In this document: positions 1 to 9,800 of the stretch, piece by piece
How the letters are laid out: each line of letters starts with the position of its first letter
How positions within the stretch are numbered: the stretch's first letter is position 1
Assembly (NCBI RefSeq): GCF_013409365.1
Contig: NZ_JACCBA010000001.1
Coordinates: 6,820,001-6,884,000 of the forward strand
Source: Actinomadura luteofluorescens
GTDB lineage: Bacteria; Actinomycetota; Actinomycetes; Streptosporangiales; Streptosporangiaceae
Direction of reading: 5' to 3'
DNA length: 64,000 nucleotides
Position numbers and translations under genes: made by a program
The notes under the pieces: model-generated
The model's database searches: none
The model's input: only the letters and a program-made list of their open reading frames with translations
Told to the model about the DNA's origin: nothing

Positions 1-1351
1 CGCCGCGCGGGTCCGGCGCGGCGCCGCCGAGCGGGTGGTTCCAGTCGAAGCACACCACGACCGCGTCGTCGGCGAGGTCGGTGCCCTCGTGGAACTCGAT
101 GAGCTCGTCGATCACGGTCAGCGGGACCTCGGCCGCGGGCTGGAGCCGGCTGCGCCGGGCCGCCTGCTCCAGCTGGTGGGCCCCGTACTCGCCGGCCGGG
201 GCCGTCGCGGAGAAGACCCCGTCGCTGACGATGATCAGCCGGTCGCCGGGTTCGAGCTCGAACGACTGGGGGAGGTACTCGGTGTCGGGGAACATGCCGA
301 GCGGCATCTGCTGCTCCAGCGGCACCGGCGCCACCTCGGCGCCGCGCAGCAGCAGGAGCCGCGGGGACCCCGCGTCGATGACGTGCACCTTGCCGTCGGC
401 GAGATCGATCCGCATGACGAGGGTCTCGGTGAACTCCCGGCCGCCGTGCCGCACGTGCACCATGTCGTTCGCCAGGCTCGCCTGCTCGCCGAGGTCGGCG
501 CCCGACCGGCGGGCGTTGCGCAGCGCGCCGACGGTCAGCGACGTCAGCAGCGCCGCGTTGATGCCGGTGCCCGAGCCGTTGGTCACGGTCAGCGCCAGAT
601 GGTCGTGCTCGACGGACCAGTCGAAGTTGTCCCCGCCGATCGAGTAGGCCGGCTCCAGATGCCCCGCGAGGCTGAACGAGTCGTCCGCGTGGGCATGGCC
701 GGGAAGCAGCTGCCACTGGAGCTCCGCGGCGAGGGTGAGGCGGTGCCGCCGCCTGGCCCGCTCGTACCGGTCGGTCCGGTTCCACGCGACCTTCAGGGCA
801 CTGCCGAGAAGCTCGCCGATCTCGGCCAGCTCGCCGACCTCGTCGGCGCTCCAGGGGCCTGACGAGCCGATCTCCAGGACGCCGAGCCGCTCGCCCCGCG
901 CGCGCACCGGTATATAGGTCCCGGCCTCGCCGGACCCCTCGCCGTCCCCCTCGGGGGCGGTGAGGACGCGCCCGGTGACGAACGACCGCCCGGCCGGGCT
1001 CTGCCGGATCCTGATCGCTTCGGCGGCCTCCTCGGCGGCCCGCGCCTCGCCGTCCGGCACGGCCAGGGCCAGGCTGTCAGGGTGGGGCGTGGCCAGAAGC
1101 GGCGCGACCGGCATCAGGGCGCGCGAGTGGTAGTCGCTGACGAGCAGGCGGGCGGTGGAGACCGCGGAGTACTCCCGCGAGAGCGTCGCGGCCAGCACCT
1201 CGGGCAGCGCGTACGCCGGGGCGGCCCGCAGTGCCCGCTCGACCCTGGCCGTGCGCCCCGGGCGGCCGTCCTCGTCCCCGGCCGGGCGGCCTTGCTCGAC
1301 CCTGGCCGGGCGGCCGAATTCATCCCTGGCCGGGCGGCCGTGCGTGCTCAT
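1..1351 (-). CDS. SpoIIE-type PP2C phosphatase with GAF-like sensor (C-terminus cut by window edge)
   Basis: Reading the reverse strand from the ATG at 1351 gives an open frame that leaves the window at base 1, so the protein is at least 450 aa. After an N-terminal 8-residue repeat (GRPARxEx) comes a GAF-like region (about residues 40-190), then a SpoIIE/PP2C fold with GGDNFDW, a SDGVFSA motif and the DDAVVV acidic pair near the C-terminus. Proteins of this family usually dephosphorylate anti-anti-sigma factors in partner-switching cascades. The usual DVxGHG motif is replaced by TNGSGTG, so one canonical acidic residue is missing and metal binding may be altered. The SD is weak (GAGATGG). A MarR gene lies upstream in the same direction, about 265 bp away. 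Family assignment is strong; activity and substrate are inferred. Confidence 0.88.
   Translation of the reverse strand, partial: MSTHGRPARDEFGRPARVEQGRPAGDEDGRPGRTARVERALRAAPAYALPEVLAATLSREYSAVSTARLLVSDYHSRALMPVAPLLATPHPDSLALAVPDGEARAAEEAAEAIRIRQSPAGRSFVTGRVLTAPEGDGEGSGEAGTYIPVRARGERLGVLEIGSSGPWSADEVGELAEIGELLGSALKVAWNRTDRYERARRRHRLTLAAELQWQLLPGHAHADDSFSLAGHLEPAYSIGGDNFDWSVEHDHLALTVTNGSGTGINAALLTSLTVGALRNARRSGADLGEQASLANDMVHVRHGGREFTETLVMRIDLADGKVHVIDAGSPRLLLLRGAEVAPVPLEQQMPLGMFPDTEYLPQSFELEPGDRLIIVSDGVFSATAPAGEYGAHQLEQAARRSRLQPAAEVPLTVIDELIEFHEGTDLADDAVVVCFDWNHPLGGAAPDPRG
1268..1339 (-). repeat. Three tandem 24-bp repeats inside the phosphatase N-terminus
   Basis: Three 24-bp units encode GRPARDEF, GRPARVEQ and GRPAGDED, followed by a partial GRPGR. 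The DNA core CTGGCCGGGCGGCC recurs. The units keep the frame, so copy number could vary without breaking the gene. Confidence 0.8.
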
Positions 1352-1545
1352 CGCGACCCCATCTCATCACTGCCTGCCGACGCGCCGGACGCGGCCGCGT
1401 TCCCGGGGCGGCCCGGTTCCCATGCACCGGGCCGCGGGAACGGCCGTGCCCCCCTCGACCGGCCGTCCAACCGCGGGAATGCGGCTCTGTCATCGGGTCC
1501 GCCCCGTCTCGGACGCAGGACCGCAGGGGAAGACTGCCAAAGAGA

Positions 1546-1559
1546 TTGCCGTATGGCAA
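1546..1559. promoter_or_regulatory. Palindrome TTGCC-GTAT-GGCAA, possible MarR-type operator
   Basis: A perfect 5-bp inverted repeat with a 4-nt spacer lies between the MarR stop and the phosphatase start, in a locally AT-richer stretch. MarR-family operators are often TTG(N)CAA inverted repeats, so the neighbouring MarR protein could control the phosphatase here. Binding is inferred. Confidence 0.4.
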
Positions 1560-1615
1560 ATACTTGATGTCGAGCTGCGGGCGGAGGGGTCCGCGCCGGG
1601 CCGCGCGGGCGCCGG

Positions 1616-2140
1616 TCAGGCCGTCCGGGACCCGAGCATCCCTCTTCCGCCGTGCTCACGCCGCTCACCCGCCTGGCCGAACTCGGTCAGCGCGTCGAGC
1701 AGCCGGCCCCGGGAGGTGGGCGACATCTGCGCCAGCACGTCCCGCACCGCCGCGCGGCGCCGCCGGACCAGCTCGGCGTGCAGGCGCTCGCCCTGGTCGG
1801 TCAGCCGCAGCACGATCTCGCGCCGGTCGACGCGGGCGGTCTCCCGCACGATCAGCCCGGCCGCCTCCAGCCGGTCGCAGAGCCGGCTCGTGGACGAGGG
1901 GATCGCGCCGAGCTCCTCGGCGAGCCGCCCGAGGTTCAGCCGGCCGAACCGCGCGATCACCTCGACGGCGCGCAGCTGGATCGGCGAGATGGCGGGTTCC
2001 AGGCCCTGGTCGGCGCGGTTCCAGAGCAGCGCCGTCGCGCTCAGCACGCGTTCCACGGCGGCCGCGACGTCGTCCGGGACGGCGCCGGGTGCTTCGCTCG
2101 CCTGCTGTTCGCCTGACGGCCGCGGTCGTCGCTGACTCAC
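1616..2140 (-). CDS. MarR-family transcriptional regulator
   Basis: 174 aa from a GTG at 2140, in the normal MarR size range. The winged-helix region reads LRAVEVIARFGRLNLGRLAE...PSSTSRLCDRLEAAGLIV, followed by the wing with RVDRREIVLRLTDQG and a C-terminal helix. It starts 372 bp from the divergent hydrolase gene and ends 265 bp before the phosphatase gene, so it could regulate either. A short GGAG precedes the GTG at unusually close spacing, so the start is moderately certain. Ligand unknown. Confidence 0.88.
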   Translation of the reverse strand: MSQRRPRPSGEQQASEAPGAVPDDVAAAVERVLSATALLWNRADQGLEPAISPIQLRAVEVIARFGRLNLGRLAEELGAIPSSTSRLCDRLEAAGLIVRETARVDRREIVLRLTDQGERLHAELVRRRRAAVRDVLAQMSPTSRGRLLDALTEFGQAGERREHGGRGMLGSRTA

Positions 2141-2512
2141 ACTCCAGCCTTTCGCACGGAGTCCCCGCCGGTGAGGCCTCTCCTCGGCCCCCGGTGGCCC
2201 CGCCGCGCCGCCCCCGGTCAGGGACCGGACGGTACGGTCGCGGGCAGTACCACGATAGGGGCTCGGGCCGTCGCGACGCACGGCCGCGTCCGCGCCGGTG
2301 TGCGGAGGCGCCCTCCGGCCGGTCCCGCCCCCGCCGGGAGTCAGGCGCGCCATAAGGCGCATTCGGGGCGTGCGCCCCGCATTCTCGATTTCATGATCGA
2401 TAAATCCCGCTTCCGTGCGGGTGGACCATTGCGGCCAAAGCGTGTCCTTGGCGGATATGTGCGATGTAGCATTTGCGCCCAGACGTTGCCGATCCACGGG
2501 GGACGGGCATTC
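2141..2512. other. Divergent intergenic region between MarR and hydrolase genes
   Basis: No convincing ORF of either strand fills these 372 bp. They contain an AT-richer island around 2380-2475 unlike the flanking coding DNA, with the short symmetric element CGAT(N6)ATCG near 2387-2400. They presumably carry promoters for both flanking genes; I could not assign a -35/-10 pair confidently. Confidence 0.5.
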
Positions 2513-4009
2513 GTGGTGAGTCGATACGGGGGCACCCCGGACGGGGGCGGGCGACCGGTGAGGCGGGCTTTCCCGCATCTTCTGGTCCTCCTGCCCGGTC
2601 TGGGCGGAAGTGCCCTGCGCAGGGGAGACGAGGAGATCTGGGGGACGGGCGCCGCCCTGGCGCGGGCCATCGCCAATCCCGATCGGCTGGCCCTGCCCAA
2701 AGCGCGGCTGGACGATCCGGAATACGACGACGGCGTCGAGACGTACGATCTCATGGCCATTCCGGTACCCGGGTTTTCCCGGATTCTCGGGCCTTACCAG
2801 AAGCTGCGGTCGCGCCTTCGCCGGCACTTCGAGCTGGACGACGCCAACCATCTGGAATTCGCCTACGACTGGCGGCGTCCGGTAGCGGTCAACTCCGCCC
2901 GGCTCGCCGGCGCGGTGGCGCCGCGCCTCAGGGCGCTGCGGGAGCGGTTCCCCGCCGCCGGGGTCATCCTCGTCGCGCACAGCATGGGCGGCCTCGTGGC
3001 GCTCGACTACATCCGCCGCCACGACATCCGCCGCGACTGCCGGCGCGTCTACACGCTCGGCACGCCGTTCCGGGGCGCGGTCAAGGCCCTCGACACCCTC
3101 GCCAACGGGCCGCGGCTCGGGCCCGTCCCGTCCGAGCGGCTTCCGCTCGGGCACATCCGGGAGGCGCTGCACCGCCTCCCGTCGGTCTACGAGCTGCTCC
3201 CGCTCTACCCGGTGGTCACCGACGCGCGGAACGGCTCCGCCCGGCCCGCCGCCCGGGTCGCGGAGCTCGCCGGCGCGATCGCCGGGCTCGACGCCGGGCG
3301 GGCCCGCGCCTCGCGGGACTTCCTGCTGGAGCTCAACGCCCCGCACGAGCGGCTGTCGGACGTCCGCCCGGTGATCGGGTACGGGCAGCGGACCGCGCAG
3401 CACGCCGTCCTGCGCCCGGGCGGGCGCCTGGAGGTCTCCAAGGCGGCCGGGTCCGGGCTGACCGGCGAGGACTCCGGCGGTGACGGCACCGTCCCGGCGG
3501 TCTCGGCGAGCCCCGCCGTCTACCAGGAGGTCCCGCCCGTCTACTGCAACCAGACGCACAACGGCCTGGCGCACGGAGGCGACCAGGTGGACGAGCTGAT
3601 CCGCATGCTCGGCTACGACCTTTCGAGGCTGGCGCGGCGCAGGCCGGTCCTGTTCCCGGGGCGGCCGGACGCCCCCGCTCCCGCTCCCTCCCGCGCCGAG
3701 GCCGAGCCCGACGACTTCGGGCCGCCTCCGGGAGAGCGCGTGCTGGGCCTCGACCTGGCCGACGCCTACCTCGCCGTAGAGCCGGTCACCGTCACGGGCC
3801 GAGCCGAGGGGTTCGAGGCGGGCGACACCCTGTGGTTCCGGTTCGCGGCCGGGTCTGCCCCGGCGTCCGGCGACCCCGCCACCACCGTGGTCGAGGACGA
3901 CGGTTCGTTCGCGATCCCCTTAGGACTCGTCCAGCCCGGCCTCTACACGCTGTCGGTCGCGGCCTCTCCAAGAGGAGACGGTCTTCTCGACGTGGTGCAC
4001 GTCTCATGA
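2513..4009 (+). CDS. LCAT-like alpha/beta hydrolase (lipase/acyltransferase) with C-terminal beta domain
   Basis: 498 aa from the GTG at 2513, chosen for GGGGGA about 9 nt upstream; a second GTG follows at 2516. The lecithin:cholesterol acyltransferase-like fold shows an oxyanion region LLVLLPGLGGS, the nucleophile elbow VAHSMGG (Ser157), GGDGTVP (Asp324) and THNGLA (His349), a complete catalytic triad. Residues after about 410 form a separate, beta-rich, Ig-like domain. No signal peptide or membrane helix is seen, so it is predicted cytoplasmic. Its stop overlaps the start of the next gene (ATGA), so it is translationally coupled to the VMAP-like/MoxR/vWA genes. This position suggests a lipid-acting effector of that system; that role is inference. 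Confidence 0.85.
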   Translation: MVSRYGGTPDGGGRPVRRAFPHLLVLLPGLGGSALRRGDEEIWGTGAALARAIANPDRLALPKARLDDPEYDDGVETYDLMAIPVPGFSRILGPYQKLRSRLRRHFELDDANHLEFAYDWRRPVAVNSARLAGAVAPRLRALRERFPAAGVILVAHSMGGLVALDYIRRHDIRRDCRRVYTLGTPFRGAVKALDTLANGPRLGPVPSERLPLGHIREALHRLPSVYELLPLYPVVTDARNGSARPAARVAELAGAIAGLDAGRARASRDFLLELNAPHERLSDVRPVIGYGQRTAQHAVLRPGGRLEVSKAAGSGLTGEDSGGDGTVPAVSASPAVYQEVPPVYCNQTHNGLAHGGDQVDELIRMLGYDLSRLARRRPVLFPGRPDAPAPAPSRAEAEPDDFGPPPGERVLGLDLADAYLAVEPVTVTGRAEGFEAGDTLWFRFAAGSAPASGDPATTVVEDDGSFAIPLGLVQPGLYTLSVAASPRGDGLLDVVHVS

Positions 4010-5964
4010 GCACGGACTGGACGTGGTGGTCCACCAACCCGGCCGACCTCGCGGTGTTCACCGTCCCCGCCGAGTACGAGCTGATGCGCGGGGTGGGGGA
4101 GGAGCTTCCCCGCACGGTGCTCGAACGCGCCGGGTTCGCCTACGCACAGCTGCTCGACCTGGAGCTGGCCTACGACGGGCCGCTCTACCACTGGAACCCC
4201 AACGGCCAGAAGATCCGCCAACCGCACCAGGTGGTGGAGACGGAGAAGCACGGCAACTGCCTCGACCTGTCGGTGGCCTACGCGGGCCTGTGCCAGCAGC
4301 TCGGGCTGCGACCGCTGATCGCGCTCCTCGATCTCCCGAACGGCCCCCACGCGATCGTGGTCCTCCCGGACGTCTGGCTCGACCAGGACGAGGCGACCCT
4401 GGTCTGGGGCCGGGTCCCCGCCGCGGACGGACTCGCGCGGCCCACCGCGGACCACGTCCGCGAGAACCTCGCGGGCCGGTGGCATCCGGTGGAGCTCACC
4501 GCCCTCACACCGCTCCCGTTCGGCAGCCGGCTCGGCTTCGAGGAGGCCTGCGCCAAGGGCAGGGAAGTCCTCCACAGGTCGAACGGGACGACGATGGTGG
4601 ACGTCGGCTTCGTCCTTCACGTGACCAACCGTCCGGTACGCGAGGTCGACAGGTCCCTCGTCGAGCGGCCCGCGCCCAGGGCGTCCTTCGGGGACGAGGT
4701 GCGCCTGCGGTACGCGGGCAGGCTCGCCGCGCAGCCCGCCCGGTGGGACGTCGAGGGGCTGGAGGAGATCGCCTTCGACGGCGGGACGCAGGACCACGCC
4801 CTGACCGCTCCCGCCCTGCTGCGGGCGCTGCGCGCCAAGGCCGTCTACCAGGCGATCGGGGGGACGCCGGGCCTCCAGCACGCGCGCTGGTTCTTCTACG
4901 AGGCCACCGACCGGGTGGTCGACACCCAGAGCACGGAAGTCCTGCTGGTCGAGGCCGCGCTGACGGGCTACGACCGGGTTCCCGATCCGCTGACCGCCTT
5001 CCTCCTGCGGGTGGCGGCGCACCACGGTGTCGGCCTCGGCAACCCGGCGCTGCACACATGGGTGATGGAGCACGGCCTGGAGAAAGAGGCCCCGGAGTAC
5101 CTGCGGTCCTGCAAGCGGCACTACTGGGCGCTGATCTTCCTCGGCGAGGAGACCATCGGCGCGGACCGGGACGGGCCGATCCGGTTGTGCGCCGTGGTGG
5201 AGCCGAAGCCCGTGGGCCTCCTGGAGGCCGCCGACGGCGACGGCTCGTACATCGACCACGCGCTCGTCAAGACGGAGTGCCGGTCCCCGGAGGAGCTCCC
5301 CGCCAAGCTCCACGAGCTCATCCGCGACCTCCAGAAGAAGCTGGAGAACGCCCCCATGGTGATCGACCTGGTGGCGCCCCTGCGCTTCCTCACCGAGGGC
5401 TACGAGCACCAGAGCCTCGTCCCCCTCCCGTCCGGTTTCAGGGAGCCGCTGAGCCGCCGGTGCAAACCGAGGCTGCGCTGGGTGAGGCACGTGCTGGACC
5501 CCGGCGTCCGGCAGATGCAGCACGACCGCGCCGCGGCCATGGCGGAGTCGGCGTGGGAGCAGGCGCCGCCCCTCCTCTCGCCCGACGAGGCCGGCAGCTG
5601 GGACGCCGTCTCCGCGTGGCTGGCGCACGAGGCCAACGCGAAGCGGCCCTGCGTGCTCGCCGTCGAGGACGAGACGGTCCGCACCGAGGCGCTGGGCTGG
5701 CTGCTGGCCGCGGGATGCGGCTACATCGTGTGGCACCGCCCCGGCGGCGTCGTGCAGATCACGCGGCGGCACTGGGACGAGCTGGAGGGGCACCAGCGCC
5801 GCCAGCTGCTGCCGGAGAAGCTCCTGAACGGCGGCAACGGCGCGAACCCGCCGTCGGTCATCTGGAACGACCCCACGGGCCGCCCGGGCTTCGACCTGCC
5901 CCTGGCCCGCCTGCAGAACCCCCCGGAGGAGAGCGACGGTGACCTGGAAACTGTTTCACGGTGA
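4006..5964 (+). CDS. VMAP-like protein: transglutaminase-like N-terminus and VMAP-C-like C-terminus
   Basis: 652 aa. Residues about 75-125 read HGNCLDLSVAYAG...GPHAIVVLPDVW, with Cys85, His115 and Asp122 spaced as in transglutaminase-like cysteine proteases. The C-terminal 250 aa (metal-free, mostly helical, ending around CVLAVEDETVRTEALGW) resembles the VMAP-C domain of vWA-MoxR-associated proteins. Such proteins are the third member of the vWA-MoxR-VMAP systems predicted to act in biological conflict, with the N-terminus as a variable effector. It overlaps the hydrolase stop by 4 bp, and its own end overlaps the MoxR gene by 26 bp, so all are one operon. The VMAP assignment rests on motif, size and context rather than on a search. 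Confidence 0.72.
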   Translation: MSTDWTWWSTNPADLAVFTVPAEYELMRGVGEELPRTVLERAGFAYAQLLDLELAYDGPLYHWNPNGQKIRQPHQVVETEKHGNCLDLSVAYAGLCQQLGLRPLIALLDLPNGPHAIVVLPDVWLDQDEATLVWGRVPAADGLARPTADHVRENLAGRWHPVELTALTPLPFGSRLGFEEACAKGREVLHRSNGTTMVDVGFVLHVTNRPVREVDRSLVERPAPRASFGDEVRLRYAGRLAAQPARWDVEGLEEIAFDGGTQDHALTAPALLRALRAKAVYQAIGGTPGLQHARWFFYEATDRVVDTQSTEVLLVEAALTGYDRVPDPLTAFLLRVAAHHGVGLGNPALHTWVMEHGLEKEAPEYLRSCKRHYWALIFLGEETIGADRDGPIRLCAVVEPKPVGLLEAADGDGSYIDHALVKTECRSPEELPAKLHELIRDLQKKLENAPMVIDLVAPLRFLTEGYEHQSLVPLPSGFREPLSRRCKPRLRWVRHVLDPGVRQMQHDRAAAMAESAWEQAPPLLSPDEAGSWDAVSAWLAHEANAKRPCVLAVEDETVRTEALGWLLAAGCGYIVWHRPGGVVQITRRHWDELEGHQRRQLLPEKLLNGGNGANPPSVIWNDPTGRPGFDLPLARLQNPPEESDGDLETVSR

Positions 5965-6883
5965 CGGCAGGCCCCGGCCCGGCGGGATCGGCCCGGACGG
6001 CAGACCGCTGCCGGCCTGGCGCGCCCTTCCCGACCTGCCGCCCTGGCGGGGCCGCGCCGAGGGCGACGGCCCCCCGGTGTTCGTCGCCCTGCCGGGCCTG
6101 GACGACGCCGTCAACGCCGCGCTCCACCTGCGCCGCCCGCTGCTGATCAACGGGTCCGCCGGGATGGGCAAGTCGACGCTCGTCGGCGTGCTCGCGCACG
6201 AGCTGCAACTCGGCGAGGTCCTGGAATGGCACATCACCTCCAAGAGCACGGTGAACGACGGGCTCTACCGGTACGACGCCCTGGACCGCCTGCACGCCGC
6301 CCAGCTGGCCGACGGGAACGCGCCCATCGGCGAGTTCGTCCGCCTCGGGCCGCTCGGCACGGCGCTGGCCGATCCCGGCCATCCGCGCGCCGTGCTCATC
6401 GACGAGATCGACAAGAGCGACCTCGACCTGCCGGGGGACCTGCTGAACGTCCTGGAGAGCGGCCGTTTCGACATCCCGCCCCTGATGCGCAGCAAGGGCG
6501 GCCCGTTCCGGGTGACCGGCGCCGACGGCCGGACCTACGACGTGGGGGACGGGAGGGTCACCCGCCGGCACTATCCGGTCATCGTGCTGACGAGCAACAA
6601 TGAGCGGACGTTCGCCCCGCCCTTCCTCCGCCGCTGCATCCGCTTCCAGATCAAGAACCCGGACGCCTCCTTGCTCACCAGGATCGTGCAAGCGCACCTG
6701 CCGGAGATCGACGGCGCGTGCCGGCAGGACATCGAGCGTTTCGCCGGGCGGCTCCAGGCGGGCGAGAAGCTCGCCGTCAACCAGCTCCTGGAGATGGTGT
6801 ACCTCGTCACGGGGCACGACCTCGGCGCCGAGGAGCGCGGGCGGCTGGAGAAGATCCTTCTGGACGATCTCGGCGAGCGGTGA
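5939..6883 (+). CDS. MoxR-family AAA+ ATPase
   Basis: 314 aa from a GTG preceded by GGAGGAGAG. Walker A is GSAGMGKST (72-80), Walker B AVLIDEID (151-158), sensor 1 LTSNNER around residue 220, and an arginine-rich FLRRC follows as the likely Arg finger. MoxR ATPases remodel or load partner proteins and nearly always sit beside a vWA protein. The start lies inside the upstream gene by 26 bp and the stop overlaps the next start (TGATG), indicating fixed stoichiometry among VMAP-like, MoxR and vWA proteins. Family assignment is secure; the remodelling target is unknown. Confidence 0.93.
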   Translation: MTWKLFHGDGRPRPGGIGPDGRPLPAWRALPDLPPWRGRAEGDGPPVFVALPGLDDAVNAALHLRRPLLINGSAGMGKSTLVGVLAHELQLGEVLEWHITSKSTVNDGLYRYDALDRLHAAQLADGNAPIGEFVRLGPLGTALADPGHPRAVLIDEIDKSDLDLPGDLLNVLESGRFDIPPLMRSKGGPFRVTGADGRTYDVGDGRVTRRHYPVIVLTSNNERTFAPPFLRRCIRFQIKNPDASLLTRIVQAHLPEIDGACRQDIERFAGRLQAGEKLAVNQLLEMVYLVTGHDLGAEERGRLEKILLDDLGER

Positions 6884-9800
6884 TGGACGGCCTCGTACGC
6901 GCGCTCGCCGAGTTCGGGCTGGCCCGCGGCGACGTGGGCCCCGACGCCGAGCAGATCCTCGACCTGCTGTGGCTGGCCCGGGACCCGCCGCCCCTCCCGG
7001 CCGGGCGGGCGGCCCCGGTCACGCCGTCGCCGCTCCGGGTCCCGGCTCCGCCGACGGTCCGGGAGGAGGCGATCGAGCGGCGACCGTCCGAGCCCACCGG
7101 GCCGGACTCGCCCGCCACGGTCGTGGAGCCGGTGTTCGCGGGCGACACGCCCTCCGTGCGGATCGGGGACGGCGCGGCCGGCCCGCCGGAGGCGGGCGGT
7201 CCACCGGAAGGGGGCGGCCCGGCCGAAGGGGCCGGCGCGGGTGACGAGGACGCCGCGCCCGGCCGAGACGCCTCGGACGAGGGGCCCGACCGGCTCGTCC
7301 CGGTGACCGGCGTCGGCTTCAAGGGCGTGCGTCCGCTGCGGGACGCCCTTGAGCTGACCCGCGCGCTCCGGCCGTTCAGGCGGGCCGTCCGACCCGGACC
7401 GCTCGTCCCCGACGAGGAGGCCACGGTGCAGGCCACGGCCGAGGCCTGGGTCACCGCGGCCCTTTCCGCCCGGGCCGCGCCCTCCCGCGCCGGTGCCGCC
7501 TCGCCGAGGCCGCTGGTCGTCGTGACGCACCGTCCTCCGGTCCGCGCGCTGGACGTCGCCCTCGTGGTCGACACCGGCTCCTCCATGCGCATCTGGGAGC
7601 GGGCCTTCACGCAGCTGGAGCACATCTTCGTCCAGAGTGGCGCGTTCCGGGCGGTGACCCGGTGGGGGCTCCTCCCGCGCCGCGACGGCTCCCGCCTCGT
7701 CGACGCGGGCGGCACCCGCCATCCGCCGGACCGGCTCAGGGATCCGTCCGGCCGCCGCCTCGTGCTGCTGGCCTCGGACGCGGTCGGCGACCACTGGTAC
7801 GACCGGGACATCTGGGAGACGATCGAGTCCTGGGCCGCGGTGATGCCGACGGCGCTCCTGCACGTGCTCCCGCGGCGCTACTGGGGCGAGACCGCGGTCG
7901 GCGAGCCGTGCCTGCGGATGCGGCTCGGCGCCCCGGGCACGCCGGCGCCGAACGCCCACTACACGGTGGAGCGCGGCTGGTGGATCACCGGGACGGCCGG
8001 CCTGCCGCTGCCCGTGGTCGGGCTGAGCCCGGCGGGGCTCGGCCGCTGGGCCGAGGCCCTCACCTCGGGCGCGACCTGGGCGGAGGGCATCTCCACCGCG
8101 GTGCCCGGGACGGGCCCGGCGGAGCACCCGAGCGCGTACAACCGCCGGCTGGAGAACCGGGACGGGCAGCTGCTCGCGGCGTTCATGCGCCGCGCGTCGC
8201 CGCGCGCCGTGCACCTCGCGCAGGTCCTCTCATGCGCGCCGACGCTGTCCACGCAGCTGATCGAGATCCTGCAGGAGCACCTCGCCCCCGAGACGGGGCT
8301 GGCCGAGCGCGCGGAGATCTTCGTCTCGGGCCTGCTGGAGCCGGCCGGAGCCGAGAGCTACCGGTTCCTGCCCGCCGCCGTGGAGACGTTCCGGGAGCAG
8401 GTCGGCCACCTGGAGGAGCTCAAGGCGTTCAACGTCGCCTCCGACCACCTGCAGCGCAACTTCGGCGTCGGCGGGGACCTGCGGACGCTCGTCCCCGATC
8501 CGGGCGGGACGAGCGGAGTCCCCGTGGAGGCCGAGCCGTTCGCGCAGCTCCGGCGGAACATGGCCGACCGGCTGGCGGCGCTGACCGGGCCGGAGGACGC
8601 GGTGGCGGCGATCCTCCCGGACGGGGGCCGCCCGTCCGGCGAGGGCTTCGTCCTGCCGCCCGCGCGGCACCCGGCGGGCGAGCCCCCGCGACCGGTGTCC
8701 CCGGAGCCGGTGCCGTTCGACCGCGCGGCGGTGCCCGCCGCGCGGACGGCGCCCGTCCCGCGGGCGCTCCCGGCGCTGCCGGCGCCCGTGGCGGCGCTGG
8801 CCGGCCACGTGGCGGCGGTCGAGGGCGGCGACGCGCTCACGATCCTCGATATCGGCGCGGAAGGCGTCACCCGCTACCGGGTGCACCGCGACGCGATGGG
8901 CACCCCGCACCCCAGCAGGCTCGCGACCGAACCCTGGACCGGGCTGGGGACGGAGGGGGCGGCGGCCCCGCGGATCGAGCGCCTCACCGGCGGCCGCGGC
9001 CCCCTGGCGGCGATCCGCACCGCCCCGGAAGGGCTGGCGGAGGCCGACCGGGTGACCGCGCTGGTCCGCGAGGCCCGTCCGGACGCCGATCTCGTCACCG
9101 CGCCGGACGCCGACGTCGCCGGCTGGCTGCGCCGCGTCGTCGAGCGCGAGCCGATCCGCCAGCCCTACAGCCTCGTCGCCCTGGCCCCGCACAACGGCGC
9201 GGGGGGCCTGCGGCTCACCACCGTGCCGCTGTTCGCGCCGGGCGCCCTCCGCGACGACAGCGTGCCGGTCTCGGTGCGCTGCGAGCCCGGCGCCGACGCC
9301 GGAACGGCCTTCGCGGTCGGCGCGCACGGTCCCGACGGCCTGTTCCGCGTCATGTCGATCCGGTCGGCGCGGATCCGGTCGGGGCACCACGACCTCGTGG
9401 CGCGGCTGAGGCGCCCCGGCCTGGTCAGGTTCGGGGGGCTGGACGGCCTGGCCTCCGACCGCCGGGACTGGACGCAGATCGTCACCGCCGTCCCCGACCG
9501 CTACGACCCCCGGCCCCGGCCCCTGCACCTGGTCTGCCTCGTCGAGGTCAGCGGTGCGCGCGAGCGGGTCGCGGACCGGCTGAGCCGCATCGACCAGCTC
9601 GTCATGCTGCTGGGATGGGAGGTGCCAGCGGGCCTCAGCGTGTCGCTGGTCGCCTACGGCCGGCACGACTACGGCGACCGGCTCGGCCGCCGCGATCCCG
9701 TGCCCGACGTCCTGGCCTGGTCGGCCGACGCGCGGGCGGCCCGCGCCGCGCTCTCCGCGGCGACGGAGCGGGCCCCGCTGCCGGTGACCTACCCCGACGC

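Noticed and set aside
35..862. Long forward frame opposite the phosphatase
   Set aside because: Antisense shadow of the SpoIIE-type gene; composition is that of a GC-rich off-frame with no domain.
1155..2355. Long forward frames opposite phosphatase and MarR genes
   Set aside because: Arg/Pro/Ser-rich shadow translations without domain features; the reverse-strand genes explain the DNA.
2429..2472. Possible promoter hexamers upstream of the LCAT-like gene
   Set aside because: TTGCGG/GATATG would need a 19-bp spacer and other pairs are worse; no confident promoter.
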